Positions 23,835 to 34,872 of a DNA stretch of 64,000 nucleotides are shown here, one piece after another. Source of the DNA: Micropterus salmoides (Eukaryota; Chordata; Actinopteri; Centrarchiformes; Centrarchidae). The translations under genes were made by a program, and so were the position numbers. Numbering within the stretch: position 1 is the first letter of the stretch; each line of letters opens with the position of its first letter. The notes beneath the pieces are model-generated. The model saw nothing but the letters and a program-made list of their open reading frames with translations, did not search any database and was not told where the DNA came from. The stretch is taken from assembly GCF_014851395.1 (NCBI RefSeq), contig NW_024041150.1:50917850-50981849 (forward strand), read 5' to 3'.

Positions 23835-24797
23835 TTAGAGCCCGACCGATATATTGGCCGATATGAGCTAATTGCATTTAATCGCCATTGGCCGTTTATA
23901 ACGGCAGATATGTGACTATTAAAAAAGAAACCTAGAGTCACATCCAACAAAAACAATCTGAAAACAATCAGCTGACCGGAGTTTACAGGAGCTCACTGCA
24001 GCATGTAGAAACCAAACACGCAGAGGGCTGTGTGAGCGGTGAGTCGTTTTTTTGTCAAGTTACATTAGTCATTACATGACTTAAATAATTATAATAAAAA
24101 AACATTCATGACTTGTTAACCCTCCGTTTTTCTCTGCCATCTCCCGGCTTCCTAGCAGCTCACCGCAGGTTAATGTTACGGTAGCTGAGTGTTGGAAGCT
24201 GCTGACAGACGTAACTGTAGATTTATTCTGAAACAGTGTGGCAGTTCTAGTGAACGGTCCACATTTATCTCTAGTTCATCACTAAATATTCTCTAAAATC
24301 ACATAACATTACAGCAGCTCATGCTGCCCGTTGCTAAATTAGCCACAAAGCTAATGGCGTGTTTATCAGTGGAGGAGCGCTAACATCGTAATGAGCCGTT
24401 AAACTATAGTTTCTGACGTATTCTAAATATATCTGCAGTTAGTCTGCGTGTCTGAAATGATTAAACCAGAGCGGACATGTAAATAAACGTGAGCTGAACA
24501 AGAAAATAACACGGCTTCCTGTAGCTCCTCTTTGTGTGACGTTGTAGATGTGAAACGCTGTAGTCAGAGCCGTAACGGCTGGTTTTTGAGACTATTATCT
24601 ATTTTATTAACATAATCCATTTAGGAAACAGTTTTATAGCCCACATACATACCAACTTTCAATATCATCCTGTTCTAAGTGTAGTTTATACAGGAAAGGG
24701 GTCTACTATCCAAATCATTCTTAAAATCAAAATATCGCCTTATAAATCAGCTCTTTTTCACTTAATATCGGCATTGGCCCCCAAAAACCCATATAGT
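23835..24797 (+). mobile_element. 'GCCCGACCGATAT' DNA element, ~1 kb copy
   Basis: Left end 'agagcccgaccgatat' and right end 'ggcattggcccccaaaaacc' followed by 'catata' are imperfect inverted repeats of the kind seen at 13340-13376. Internal text matches the 11.4-kb and 41.2-kb copies ('cagctgaccggagt'). No coding sequence; hAT-like by its ends. Confidence 0.65.
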
Positions 24798-25088
24798 ATA
24801 TATTTGTTTTTTGTGAGTCAGGCCCAGGATCTGGTGGTCTTTCCCAGCAAAAGGAGTAAAACAATAGACTTACTGTGGGCTTTTCATCATGGTTATTTAA
24901 GTTGTTCACTATTAGCAGGTGTAAAGAGGGGCTCACTTTTATTTGACGCATCCTACCACCCAGGTTTGTAGGGTATAAAAGAGGCCCAGACCTGATCAAA
25001 TGGCACCAATGTGATCAGTTAGGCTCACCATACAAGCCATTTACCAGTAGTCAGGTGAAGCAGGCCATCCAGAAGACAGAGTAGGTTC

Positions 25089-25760
25089 GAAATTGACCTT
25101 TCGCTAAGCCACGCCCTGAATACACAGCTGGCCAATCACAGCCATTGACTCTAATGTAAAAGGCGATGTTGTCTAAATTATTTTGCCAGTATTTTTCTAA
25201 GATATGGTCAAACGCTGTTCCTGGGGCACTTGTAATAGTTACAGTTTCAACCCAGAGAGGTTGAAAGGAGAAGTATGATTAATTCTCTTTCCAAAACCGG
25301 AAATAAATCAAGAAAAATGTCAGCTGTGGATTGTTCCTAATGTAATGTTAGTTAGCCAACGCTAGCTAACTTCCTACTGAATGTAACGTTATAAATCCCT
25401 ACGGTTCTGCTTTTTACTGATAGTAATAATGAATAGAGGACTACCCAGCGGTAAAGGAACAGTGTCGATCGTTCGTATCATCTTTTGTCTCTGTCGTCGG
25501 GGGATGCGGTGGTTCACTTGTACTGTGTGATCGGTAGGCTTTAGCTTCTATCTTTCATTTTTTTCACGTCAGTTTGACAGCCTGAATAAAACCTTCAAAT
25601 GTATAATGCAACTGCAAAACTTCTTTCTGAGATTGCTTTTTCCAACAAATTTTACAGTATTTCTCTGGGGAGTGCAGTAATAGACAGTGGCAGCGCCGAC
25701 AGTTTGTCGGACTGAGCAACAGTAACTAAGGGGGGCGGGGCTTAGCAAAGGGTCAATTCC
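25089..25760 (+). mobile_element. THAP-type (P-element-like) transposon derivative
   Basis: A 672-bp element with ~28-bp inverted ends: left 'aattgacctttcgctaagcc' then 'acgccc', right 'gggcggggcttagcaaaggg' then 'tcaatt'. At 25204 an ATG opens MVKRCSWGTCNS, which fits the start of a THAP zinc finger (Cys-x4-Cys near the N-terminus). The frame stops after 24 codons, and 'LFPKP' follows in another position, so the transposase is a remnant. THAP domains head P-element transposases, hence the assignment. At 25712-25741, just inside the right end, the element carries the same AGCAACAGTAACTAAGGGGG-type string found in the Znf promoters. Confidence 0.7.
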
Positions 25761-27204
25761 CTCGAGTCATTCAGCAGATGATTTAAAATATTAGCCATTT
25801 CAATTCATCAGGCCAGTGGCAGTAATCAATCTCCTGTTAGGATTGATTTAAATACAACAAGATACTATAGAAAGACACTAGATAAACCACTGGTTTCCCA
25901 GAAGAGATTACTTTCCTTGGTTAGGTTTTGCAGAAGCCAGGAACAGATGTCAAATGCCAAAGTGTGTGAGCATGCGCGGAGCAGCTTCCACAAAACACAC
26001 TGTTAGAGGTCTGTAATATTATGAGATGTGTAAGAATAATTTCTGTCATTTTGAAACTATGGCAGAACAAATTAAACTGGCGGGCCGCCATGTTCTATTT
26101 ATTAATGTGAATCGCTGTATTGACATTTACAAATTGTGCCTTTCCTTTGCTAGCGTTCATCTCAATTAGCAATCATGATTTATGGGTAACCATAACTTGA
26201 TGTTTTCTGCTCAGATGCTGAAGCATTTCCGTTGTGCTGTTGTGGTAGGCTAGTTATGTTTTACAGCAGACACTCAGGCATGCAAACTCCTCACCTTTCA
26301 GCAAATCAGACAGGGTGTCTCATATGGACGCTAAAGGGTACCTTTTGCATCAAATAATGCTTCGTCAGCCTATCTGAAAGCATCTGTAACACACAAGTAA
26401 TTATGAACAGGCACATTTTTGGTAACATACTTTGACTGACAGGACCACTTTTGTCAGGAAGCAAGCCTGATGTAAGACAGAAGTAAGCTAGCTTACGATG
26501 TTAACTGTCCTGTCAGATACAGTAATGTTGCCAAGTTTATAACTTATCCCACTCTTATTAACCAATAATGTTAGCTAAGCTAATTGTTCATTTATTTATT
26601 TATTATTTATTTTAAACCGGTGGCAGCACCCTGGATGTAACGGAGTTTAACGTCAGCAAGACAAAATGTGTCGGCATCTGTTTCATTTATACTGGGTATG
26701 TGTCTCTATCACTTTTTACAGCACTTGTTAAAAATGCTTTGATAAAAAGCTTGTTAAATAAATGAAAGTACTTTGAAAAGGTTTATTTGAACATATTTAT
26801 TTAACATAAGATAAGACAAGCTACAAATTATAAAATTACCCATAAATGTGCATTCACCGGTTCGTACCATTTTAACAACTTCTTGTCACAGTTTCTTTTT
26901 GGCCAAGATTTCCGTTCTCTCCCATAGTTCTCTCCCTGTGAACATGAGAAAAGCATTTATCCGGATTTTCCGACCTGAAAATCTGACCCACATGAATCAT
27001 CAGATCTGCAGATCTGTAATAAAAAAAAAAAAAAGGGAGGGGTACAGGAGCTGTCTGAGTGAAATGGAAAGGATTTCAGGACATCTACAGGTTGACAAAA
27101 CAAAGTTTTCTTCCTTTCCAAGTACAGTATCAACAAGGATGTTCGTTTGCGTTCAGCTCATAGACTGTAGCCTATATAAGCTTCAGCTGCCAATTCCACT
27201 GTGC

Positions 27205-27370
27205 TCTCGCGCCTCACTGGTACGTAAGGTGTTGGGCAGTAACACTGTAATATTATTTTTCCCTGAAAAGAGTAGTGTAATGGTCGCTCCACGCTCCTCA
27301 TCAACAGACAGGCAAACAAGCGCTCCGTGTGGTAACCATGGCAACGGCTTCTGTGTGACTAAATCGGTCG
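27205..27370 (+). repeat. hAT end repeat related to 30.5 kb
   Basis: 'ggtacgtaaggtgttgg', 'aacactgtaatatta' and 'agtaatggtcgctccac'-like text are collinear with 30500-30580, and 'acggcttctgtgtga' recurs at 31097. The long open frame across this region (26848-27459) runs through repeat and is not a credible gene. Confidence 0.5.
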
Positions 27371-27976
27371 TTCTCGTCTCAGGCATACGCCCACCCGCTG
27401 CCAGAGTTGAAATGTCAAACTTTTTCATAGCGTTTTTCAATAGACAGAGAGTTTCCTGAAGAATATAACTTTCTTCAGCAGTTAGGCCACCAGGTCTTAA
27501 ACAGGCGACGACATTTGTTGCTGTCTATTATTTAAAAAAAAAAAAAAATCTATTAACTTAGACTCAATTATTTCATATTGCATATTTAGCTGTGGAAGTT
27601 GAGTAAAAAATGAATTCAAAATAAAAAATTATTATAGAAACTGATCTGAAAGCAACACAGAATGAGTCTTTCTACATTATATTCTGTAACTAATTAATTT
27701 AATTAAATGATTGATTCAATTTTCATCTCTCATCTGAATTTTGTTTCCCTTTACACAAATAAAAACCTTTCACCATAAATGAATGTAGGAAAGGCAGAAA
27801 TTGGTGCAAATTGACCAGAATGCAGGAAATTAAGTGTTTAATGCTCTAAATTTTATGGAGGAGGATCCCCAATGCGCTGTACATAGTTATATGGGTTAAA
27901 CTAAACTTTAGTAATCGGCGTACTCAAGTTTCTCGATGAACAGTTTGAGCCCTAAATGTGGATTATGTTCCGCAGT

Positions 27977-28888
27977 AGGGCTGCAGCTAACGATGATTTT
28001 AATACTCGAAGCTTCAAGATTATTTCATCGATTCATTGATGCATCATTTAAGAAGTAATTTTGATTGGCGACTTCAGAAATTCATGGCCAGTTTGGAAAT
28101 TAGTGTGTCATACAGCAAACATCAGACCAACAACATCAACAGACCAACAACCAGACAGCTGCTTTACCAACACAAACATTACCCGAGTGCTATACAAGTT
28201 ATACTAACGTGCAGCTCCCCGACACCCAGGTAACTCACAACTGTGACATTATAACCCAAACTCATGGCCCAACCAAGAGAAAAACAAACACACATGTATA
28301 CATTTGCAGCTGAGGATTACTTTGGCTAGCCTTCAACTAAACAATCATGATTTCAATTAAATGCTAAAGTTACTGTTACCTTGTCTGTGGGCAAAACACC
28401 GGGTGCTTTCTGATCAGGTGCTCTCGTGCTGTTGCGGTTACGTAAGGCGAAATAAGTTTCGTTTTATGGTGGACGAACTGTAACATTACAGTGTTGTTTT
28501 CTTTAAGCTTGAAATAACACCATACTTTGGAACCTTCTTGGTCCTTCGCTATTTTTTCTCTCTTCCTCCACTTTTCAAATAGTAATAAATGTCCATGCGA
28601 AGCAATGTGCTATATATTTATATGGATTAAACAAAGCCTTGATTCATTTATATTTATATTCATTTATCTGACGCTTTAATCCAAAGCGACTTACAATTGC
28701 TATGCATGTCAGGTGTCTTGCTCAGGGCCACAATGGTGGATGTCTCACAGTAGGAATCGAACCCAGGTCTCCCACACCAAAGGCAAGCATCATATCTATG
28801 CGCCATCAACACCCCATGCCATAATTCAAAGAATTTGCGGTAATGCATTTTAGTAATTGATTTAATTGATGAATCATTTCAGCCGTAT
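27977..28888. mobile_element. hAT-type element 'TAGGGCTGCAGCTAACGAT'
   Basis: Left end 'tagggctgcagctaacgat' and right end 'gatgaatcatttcagccgta' are imperfect inverted repeats typical of abundant fish hAT MITEs (TAGGGCTGCAACGATT ends). No transposase is seen. A SINE (28648-28815) is inserted in its right half. Target duplication not certain. Confidence 0.55.
28648..28815 (-). mobile_element. tRNA-derived SINE, best copy
   Basis: On the minus strand it runs from a tRNA-like head ('ggcgcatagatatgatgc', then B-box-like 'gggttcgattcc') through 'gagcaagacacctgac' to the tail 'gtaagtcgctttggattaa'. Head, body and L2-like tail are all present, so this is the clearest member of the family in the window. 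The tail resembles that of the L2 LINE at 8.9 kb, which would fit L2-driven mobilisation. Confidence 0.75.
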
Positions 28889-28991
28889 TACACAGACATG
28901 CTTTAAATGTATTTCACGGTTCTTTGTATCTTGCTCCACCATGACATCTGCCTTACTGTCTTTCTCTCTGAATGTCTGTTTGTTGCTATAG

Positions 28992-30083
28992 AAACTGAGA
29001 GGAAGAGAGGGACTCGAACGTCACCGCTGTCAGCACTGTAACAAATCCTTCACAAGATCTGGATCTTTAAAGATTCATCAGAGGCTTCACACTGGAGAGA
29101 AACCGTACAGCTGTGACCAGTGTGAGAAAGCTTTTACCACATCAGACAAACTAAAAGTCCACCGACGCGCTCACACTGGAGAGAAACCGTACAGCTGTGA
29201 CCAATGTGAGAAAGCTTTCACTAGCGCAGGTAACCTAAAAGTCCACCAACGTGTTCACACTGGGGAGAAACCTTACTGGTGTGACCAATGTGGGAAAGCT
29301 TTCACTACATCAAGTATATTAAAAGAACATCAACGGATTCACACTGGCGAGAAACCGTACAGCTGTGACCAATGTGGGAAAGCTTTCATTAGCTCAGGTG
29401 GACTAAAAGTCCACCAACGTGTTCATGCTGGGGTGAAACCCTATTGGTGTTCCCAATGTGGGAAAGCTTTTACTACGTCTGGTGTACTAAAAGAGCATCA
29501 ACGTATTCACAGTGGAGAGAAACCATACAGCTGTGACCAATGTGCGAAAGCTTTTATTAGCGCTGGTATACTTAAAGTACACCAGCGTGTTCACACTGGT
29601 GTGAAACCCTATTGGTGTGACCAATGTGGGAAAACTTTCACTACATCAAGTGTACTGAAAGAACATCAACGTATTCATACTGGAGAGAAACCGTACAGCT
29701 GTGACCAGTGTGGGAACGCTTTCATTAGCTCAGGAAGACTAAAAGTCCACCAACGTCTTCACGCTGGAGTGAAACCTTACTGGTGTGACCAATGTGGGAA
29801 AGCTTTCATTAGCTCAGGTGACCTTAAAATGCACGAACGTGTTCACACTGGAGAGAAACCTTACAGCTGTGACCAATGTGGGAAAGCTTTCATTAGTTCA
29901 GGAGACCTTAAAATCCACCAACGTGTTCACACTGGAGAGAAACCTTACTGTTGTGACCAATGTGGAAAAGCTTTTTCTCAGCGTAGCAACCTTAAACGCC
30001 ACAAAGGCAGTCACGCTGCTTCCTTTAGAAAATTTTTCAGAGCCAGGCCAGCGGTTCCCTCCTGCCTCCTCCTCATTCCTTGA
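28992..30083 (+). CDS. Znf-2 exon 2, 12 C2H2 zinc fingers
   Basis: Terminal exon of a 394-residue protein (31 + 363). After the acceptor 'gctatag' it reads KLRGREGLERH, then twelve C2H2 fingers and a 20-residue tail rich in Arg, Phe and Pro (SFRKFFRARPAVPS). Helix residues -1,2,3,6: F1 RGSI, F2 TDKV, F3 SGNV, F4 TSIE, F5 SGGV, F6 TGVE, F7 SGIV, F8 TSVE, F9 SGRV, F10 SGDM, F11 SGDI, F12 QSNR. From finger 4 on the array is built of a two-finger unit of exactly 168 bp (starts 29277, 29445, 29613, 29781). In these units the linker after fingers 5, 7 and 9 is (T/A)GVKP rather than TGEKP. Fold and DNA-binding role are well known for the family; target unknown. Confidence 0.88.
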   Translation, partial: KLRGREGLERHRCQHCNKSFTRSGSLKIHQRLHTGEKPYSCDQCEKAFTTSDKLKVHRRAHTGEKPYSCDQCEKAFTSAGNLKVHQRVHTGEKPYWCDQCGKAFTTSSILKEHQRIHTGEKPYSCDQCGKAFISSGGLKVHQRVHAGVKPYWCSQCGKAFTTSGVLKEHQRIHSGEKPYSCDQCAKAFISAGILKVHQRVHTGVKPYWCDQCGKTFTTSSVLKEHQRIHTGEKPYSCDQCGNAFISSGRLKVHQRLHAGVKPYWCDQCGKAFISSGDLKMHERVHTGEKPYSCDQCGKAFISSGDLKIHQRVHTGEKPYCCDQCGKAFSQRSNLKRHKGSHAASFRKFFRARPAVPSCLLLIP

Positions 30084-30157
30084 TAGATATATTTTTATAT
30101 TCTGAGCTTTAGTAACGATAACGTAATATTCTTTGTTATTGTGTCTATAATTACATC

Positions 30158-30275
30158 CTATCTTGCTCTTCCTCCCCCAAAATCCTGCCGTTGTCACACA
30201 CTGTAGGTATGAGGACATGCCACCCACCCTCACCCAGTCTGCTGGAGGGAGAGTCCTGTAAGAGCCATGATTCTC
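30158..30275 (+). repeat. Znf-2 3' flank block shared with 960-1078
   Basis: See the copy at 960-1078. It starts 75 bp after the Znf-2 stop codon, so it may be 3' UTR. Function unknown. Confidence 0.45.
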
Positions 30276-30489
30276 GATCCACTTGGGTGGAAACAGGGAC
30301 TACAAAAACACTACAGACATTTGTGTTCAGTCTGAACAAACCTTTGTTCTTGTGAACGTATGGTCGTCATTATTGGACTGCATTTTAACTGCTGTTTGCT
30401 TTCTGTTATTTCTGTAAATGTGTTGCTTTCTGTTGAACTTGCATCCTGCCAGGGTTGGTGCCGTAATCAGGGATGTGATTTTTTTTTTT

Positions 30490-31115
30490 CCGGAATCAGT
30501 GGTACGTAACGTGTTGGTAATACTGTAATATTACGTTTCCCAGTAAAGAATAATGTAACACTACTGAACGCACCATCCCTGATGTGAATGCGTTACCGTC
30601 ACCGGTCCTTCTGTTGTTCAAGTCAGCTGTTAGCCAAAAAGCTAAAGGAAGGATGGAGAACAGGGAGAGAGAGGTATTTTCGACAGCTGTAAGTAAGGTT
30701 ATTACAATCATTGTGTCACGATGCAAAGAACATTGTCGTCCGTTGTAAACTTTGTGCAACAAGCAAAAAGCTTTTAACTGCGAACCATTCTACATTTATA
30801 CTTGGGCTAATGTTAATTGAAGCATCAGCTAAAGCAGCTCAGCAATGTGAAACTCAGAAAGAAACTCCGGCCGCTGCTGCCAGTGCTGCTTGGACTCATC
30901 AGGAGACAGTGGGGTTGTATCACCCTGTAGTAAGTAGAGTAGCTAATATTACTTTTTGAAGGAGTATATGCTAAGTAACTAGTAGGTGAAAACTATATTA
31001 GTTAGAGTTGACTATAAGGATTGGATAAATTAGGCATGTTTTGATTATTGCTTGTTATAGCCTAGGCTATGTCTAATGTTTATTTTTTTTACACAACGGC
31101 TTCTGTGTGATTGGC
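30490..31115 (+). mobile_element. hAT transposon remnant with BED zinc finger
   Basis: One frame at 30724-30860 reads AKNIVVRCKLCATSKKLL followed by TANHSTF, which resembles the Cys-x2-Cys half of a BED finger as found at the N-terminus of hAT transposases. The His pair and everything after it are lost. Flanking text ('gtacgtaacgtgttgg', 'acggcttctgtgtga') recurs at 27205-27370. Inactive remnant. Confidence 0.5.
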
Positions 31116-31583
31116 GCGATCCCATGAAACTGGCTTCCACTAACTTCCACTGAACTAATTTGAAAGTTAGTAGTTATATTATTTAGCTATAGATGCAATT
31201 TTTTTCATGTCAGTTGTTGTTTATCTGTTGATGTTAAAAACAAAAAGTTAAAAAACATAATTAAAAAAATTATTATTTTAGAGAGGCTGTGATGATGCTG
31301 TGGATTAGACACTTTGATTCCCACTGCAACACATCCACCAAATAACTTATTGGCATGGGTCCTGCTTTACCATCCATGTTTTATTGGTGTGTGGGGGGGT
31401 ATCAGTATATTTTCTGTGTAATAATCTGAGCTGTAGACTTGAGACTTGGACGCAAGTCCTTTTCAAAATTCTCATTAAATTAGTCGACACAAAGAGAAGC
31501 TTTGACTCATTATTTGAAACTGGATGTTCAATGAACTGTTTCCATTCAACAATATTTGTTGTGGGTTCAGAAAACATGACATT

Positions 31584-31912
31584 CTCCATCCATCCATCCA
31601 TCATCAACCGCTTGGAGCCAATCCCAGCTGACATCGGGTGAAAAGCGGGGTACAACCTGGACAGGTTGCCAATCCATCGCAGGGCCACACAGACAAATAA
31701 CCAATCACACTCACACCTAAGGACAATTTAGGGTCACCAATTAACCTAGTCTGCATGTCTTTGGACGGTGGGAGGAAGCCGGAGCACCCCGAGAGACCCC
31801 ACGCAGCCACAGGGAGAACATGCAAACTGCACACAGAAAGGCCGGGGCAACCGGAGTTTAAACCCACAACTTTCTTGCTGAGAAGCGACAGCGCTAACCA
31901 CCGTGCCGCCCC
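31584..31912 (-). mobile_element. Near-complete '...GGATGGA' retroposon
   Basis: On the minus strand it starts 'ggggcggcacggtggttagc', has a B-box-like 'gggtttaaactcc', passes 'ggcttcctcccaccgtccaa' and 'agacatgcagac', and ends 'agctgggattggctcc' ... (GGAT)n. This is an abundant fish dispersed family with a tRNA-like head and a GGAT microsatellite tail. A small internal deletion removes the 'gataagcggttg' neighbour. The truncated copy at 3093-3216 has a proven target duplication. Confidence 0.75.
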
Positions 31913-32069
31913 ATGCCAGATTCTGTCGGGTCCAAAAAAATTATAATCGCAACACTGCATGAACTGAACTCACAGATGTAAGACTTTGTCTATGTACACA
32001 AAGGTCTATTTCTCTCAAATAATGTTCCCAAATCTGTCAATCAGTGTTAGTGAGCACTTCTCTTTTGCC

Positions 32070-32230
32070 GAGATAATCCATCCACTTCACAAGTGTGGCA
32101 TATCAAGATGCTGATCAGACAGCATGGATTTTGCACAGGTGTGCCTTAGGCTGGCCACAATAAAAGGCCACTCGAAAAATGTGCAGTTGCATCACACAGC
32201 ACAATGCCACAGATGTTGCAAGTTTTCTCA
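32070..32230 (+). repeat. Fish repeat 'aaaggccactcgaaaaatg'
   Basis: Contains 'aagtgtggcatatcaagatg', 'ttgcacaggtgtgccttagg' and 'aaaggccactcgaaaaatg', a well-known type of fish interspersed repeat. A second piece ('gaaggccactcgaaaatgcg', 'tcagtatctggtgtgacc') lies at 33700-33780. Confidence 0.5.
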
Positions 32231-32934
32231 TCTGGCTCGTTTTCAGTAGTTTCTGTAACATTAAAGTTAGTTAGTGTTATCAGGCCGAAGAATCAGCTGC
32301 AGGCTCACGAAAGCAGTAACAGAGAATAGTTACGGTATATCTCAGATTCACAATGCAATATATAAAATCATTTTCACAATATTGCCTACACACACACGCC
32401 TGTCTATAGATTTGTCTCACTCTTACCCCTGCTTTGGCTAACCTTGTCCTTTCTCCCAATACTGTTTCCTTCCCAGATTATTTCCCACACTTTTTTGTAC
32501 CTGGTATCTTGTTTCCTCTACCTGCAGCTCTCGGTGTGCAGCAGTCTCTGTGAGCGTCTCCCTCTTATTTTCTCGTAGCAGTCAGCCTTGACAGCAGCTA
32601 CAGCAGGTCAGTCATAGTGAGCCAGTCCCAAATACTGTCAGCAATCTTTACATCTTGTCATGGTCACATATGTTTCATCAGCTAATATATCTCCTATGTT
32701 ATAATATTTCTAGTCACAGATCACCTCCAGTAGTATCAGCAGAAACCAAAGCAGCAGCAGCAACTGTTCCCTGTAAGTTATGTCAGCCCACCGTGTTTTA
32801 AAGCTAGATCTGGGTATTTCCTGTGTTTCTTTTTGAAACTGTGTCACAGCATTTGTTGACTTATCGATACAGAAGCATGTGTATATGCATATAATCAAGG
32901 AATACATAACAGCCCTATTTAAATCCTTGTTCCA

Positions 32935-33700
32935 TGTGGCCCTTTTATACTTTGAGCGCCTGCCCTTCCAAAGGTCTCTGCACGGCCCTGGTCTCGCTCA
33001 AGCCGTAAGACTGAATCCTGACCTGGAGGGCATCAGAGTAAAAGGTATAGAATAAAAAATATGTCTTTATGGGGACGACGTCTTGGTCAGTCTAAAGAAA
33101 GCAGAGTCAGGAATACCAAGATTAATGGATTTCCTGCAGATGTATGGACCACTGTCCATTAAGGGTGTAGCCTACCCTTAACGTTGATAAAACACAACAA
33201 TATCTAGACAGACAGGCCTCCCTGCCCCTGGAACTTGGCAACAGAATTATGACAATAAAGACAAACATTTTACCCAGATTACTTTTTTTAAATTTGTTTC
33301 AGTCCTTACCCATTTGTGTCCCTGATAGTCAATACAGAGAATGGGATAAGACGATATACCGTTTTATCTGGAACGGCAAAGCTCCCAGGGTGAGATATAA
33401 AACTTTAAAGCTGCCAATGTGCAGTGGGGGGATGTGCTTGCCAAGACTCAAAGATTACTATTTAGCAGCAAAAATAAGACCACTCTTGCTCTGCTGCAAT
33501 AACACATTATGTCTACCAGTCAAAAACCAGGATTTCATAGACTTGAAAACCATCTCAGATAGATACGGCCTTGCTCAGACGGATTTCTATAGGTAGCCTA
33601 CCTCCTACTCCGGCACTACTTTGATGAGAACATTAAAGGACCATCAATTATTACCAAAATGTCTATGAAAGCCTATAATACCAAAACTGTCAAGAACTAC
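32935..33700 (+). mobile_element. L1-like LINE fragment (RT and C-terminal part)
   Basis: Text from the 3' half of an L1-type ORF2: GLAQAVRLNPDLEGIRVKG, a stop, then the catalytic box LYGDDVLV at 33065-33088, SGIPRLMDFLQMYGPLS, and after a frame break a 115-residue open stretch (33249-33596) with LPRLLFLNLFQSLPI, WDKTIYRFIWNGK, GGMCLPRLKDYYLAAKIRPL. This order (YxDD box, then 'KxLPRxxYLFQxLP', then FIWxGKxPR and GGxxLPxLxxYYxAA) is known from L1-clade LINEs. Stops at 33050s and 33190s and loss of the 5' half make it dead. Confidence 0.8.
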
Positions 33701-33833
33701 ACTGAAGGCCACTCGAAAATGCGCAGTTTCACTGTTATGGGAGGGTGAGGGAAGCAGTCAGTATCTGGTGTGACCACCAGCTGATTAGCGACAACCAGCT
33801 GCAGCTGCGATAATGATGTCACGGCATATACCT

Positions 33834-33870
33834 GGAGAGAGAGAGAGAGCGAGAGAGAAAGAGGGAGAGA
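33834..33870 (+). repeat. (GA)n microsatellite
   Basis: Purine tract of GA units with a few interruptions. Confidence 0.85.
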
Positions 33871-33981
33871 ACACCTGGACCACAAACGCTACCCAACACA
33901 GGACCTGACAGGACGTAACAATGTCAAATAGCTTGTGCTGTGCTGTTTGGCAGTGAGCGATCACCAGCAGCGTTACGCTTA

Positions 33982-34005
33982 TATTATTATTATTATTATT
34001 ATTAT
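33982..34005 (+). repeat. (ATT)n microsatellite
   Basis: Eight uninterrupted ATT units. Confidence 0.9.
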
Positions 34006-34084
34006 GGACCTTAATTGAAGTCATCATCATCACTGACACTACGGCATGGCACACACATATCGTCACTTTTTGTTGAAAAGTGGT

Positions 34085-34330
34085 GGGGACATTTAAAGGC
34101 TCAGATTAGGGGTGTGATGAAAACACTTTGCCTACGAGACGTGACGACGCAGAATATTGGGGTCACCAGAACAAGACAAGGAGATACTGTTTTAGATGAA
34201 AAATCACTGATGAAATATTAGACAGGTAATCAAAAAAGAGCATTAAACACTTCATTTCCTGCATTCTGGAGACATTTTCTGCACCAATTCGTGGTGGAAA
34301 TGTCTTTATTTATAGAAAGGGAAACAAACT
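34085..34330 (+). repeat. Dispersed repeat 'gaatattggggtcac'
   Basis: Longer copy of the repeat at 22735-22960. The minus-strand end at 36720-36800 ('tctttataaataaagac' side) is a third copy. Confidence 0.6.
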
Positions 34331-34336
34331 TCAGGC

Positions 34337-34860
34337 TAAAGTAGCACATATGTAAACAATAGCTGACTACTCACCAACTCGGCCTTTGAGCCACCAACCA
34401 CTTCATGGCCGTTTATCTCTACAACTCCATTGGCTATACATGTTTGCACTTATGCAAAATGTTGATCCCTTATCAAGTGTTCCTGCCCTTGTGATCGTTG
34501 CCTCTGTTGTGTTTTCTGTCCTTTCTGCACCACTCAGCTGTCCAGTTGCCGCCCGTGGGACTAGTTTTACAAATAGCTAGTAGGTCTAGTTAAAACAAGA
34601 TCTTCTACACCTTTCTCTGACTTACTGCATCTTTAAACTCTTCACACTAAATAAATACTATCTCAAAGCATATAGCATGGCTAAAGTAGCACATATGTAA
34701 ACAATAGCTGACTACTCACCAGCCCACAGCAAAAGGAGAACACCTGTCATGCATCTCTTTCAATGACTGTCCTCCTGGTGCAACAGCGGTGCCTTTTTAA
34801 ATCTTTCCTGTTGGCCTCTGAGCCACCAACCACTTCATTTATCTCTACAACTTGACATCT
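34337..34860 (+). repeat. Direct duplication upstream of the protease exons
   Basis: 34337-34430 and 34679-34850 share 'gctaaagtagcacatatgta', 'aacaatagctgactactcac' and 'gagccaccaaccacttcat'. The second copy holds ~95 bp more in its middle. It is intron or upstream sequence relative to the protease; I found no exon with the catalytic His here. Confidence 0.6.
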
Positions 34861-34872
34861 ACTTATTTGTAG

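Larger units (their letters stand above)
22197..28991 (+). other. Znf-2 intron (phase 0)
   Basis: A 6.8-kb intron between donor GTCAGT and acceptor 'gctatag'. The first ~330 bp are a near-identical inverted copy of the Znf-3 intron start. The rest is packed with DNA transposons, listed separately. The last ~100 bp have the family pattern 'tgctccaccatgaca...ctgtctttctctctgaatg'. The stretches 24990-25088 and 25761-27200 show nothing I can assign. Confidence 0.65.

Noticed and set aside
26848..27459. 203-codon open frame on the plus strand
   Set aside because: Passes through a poly-A tract and hAT-related repeat; no domain, no splice context, and a competing frame on the other strand.
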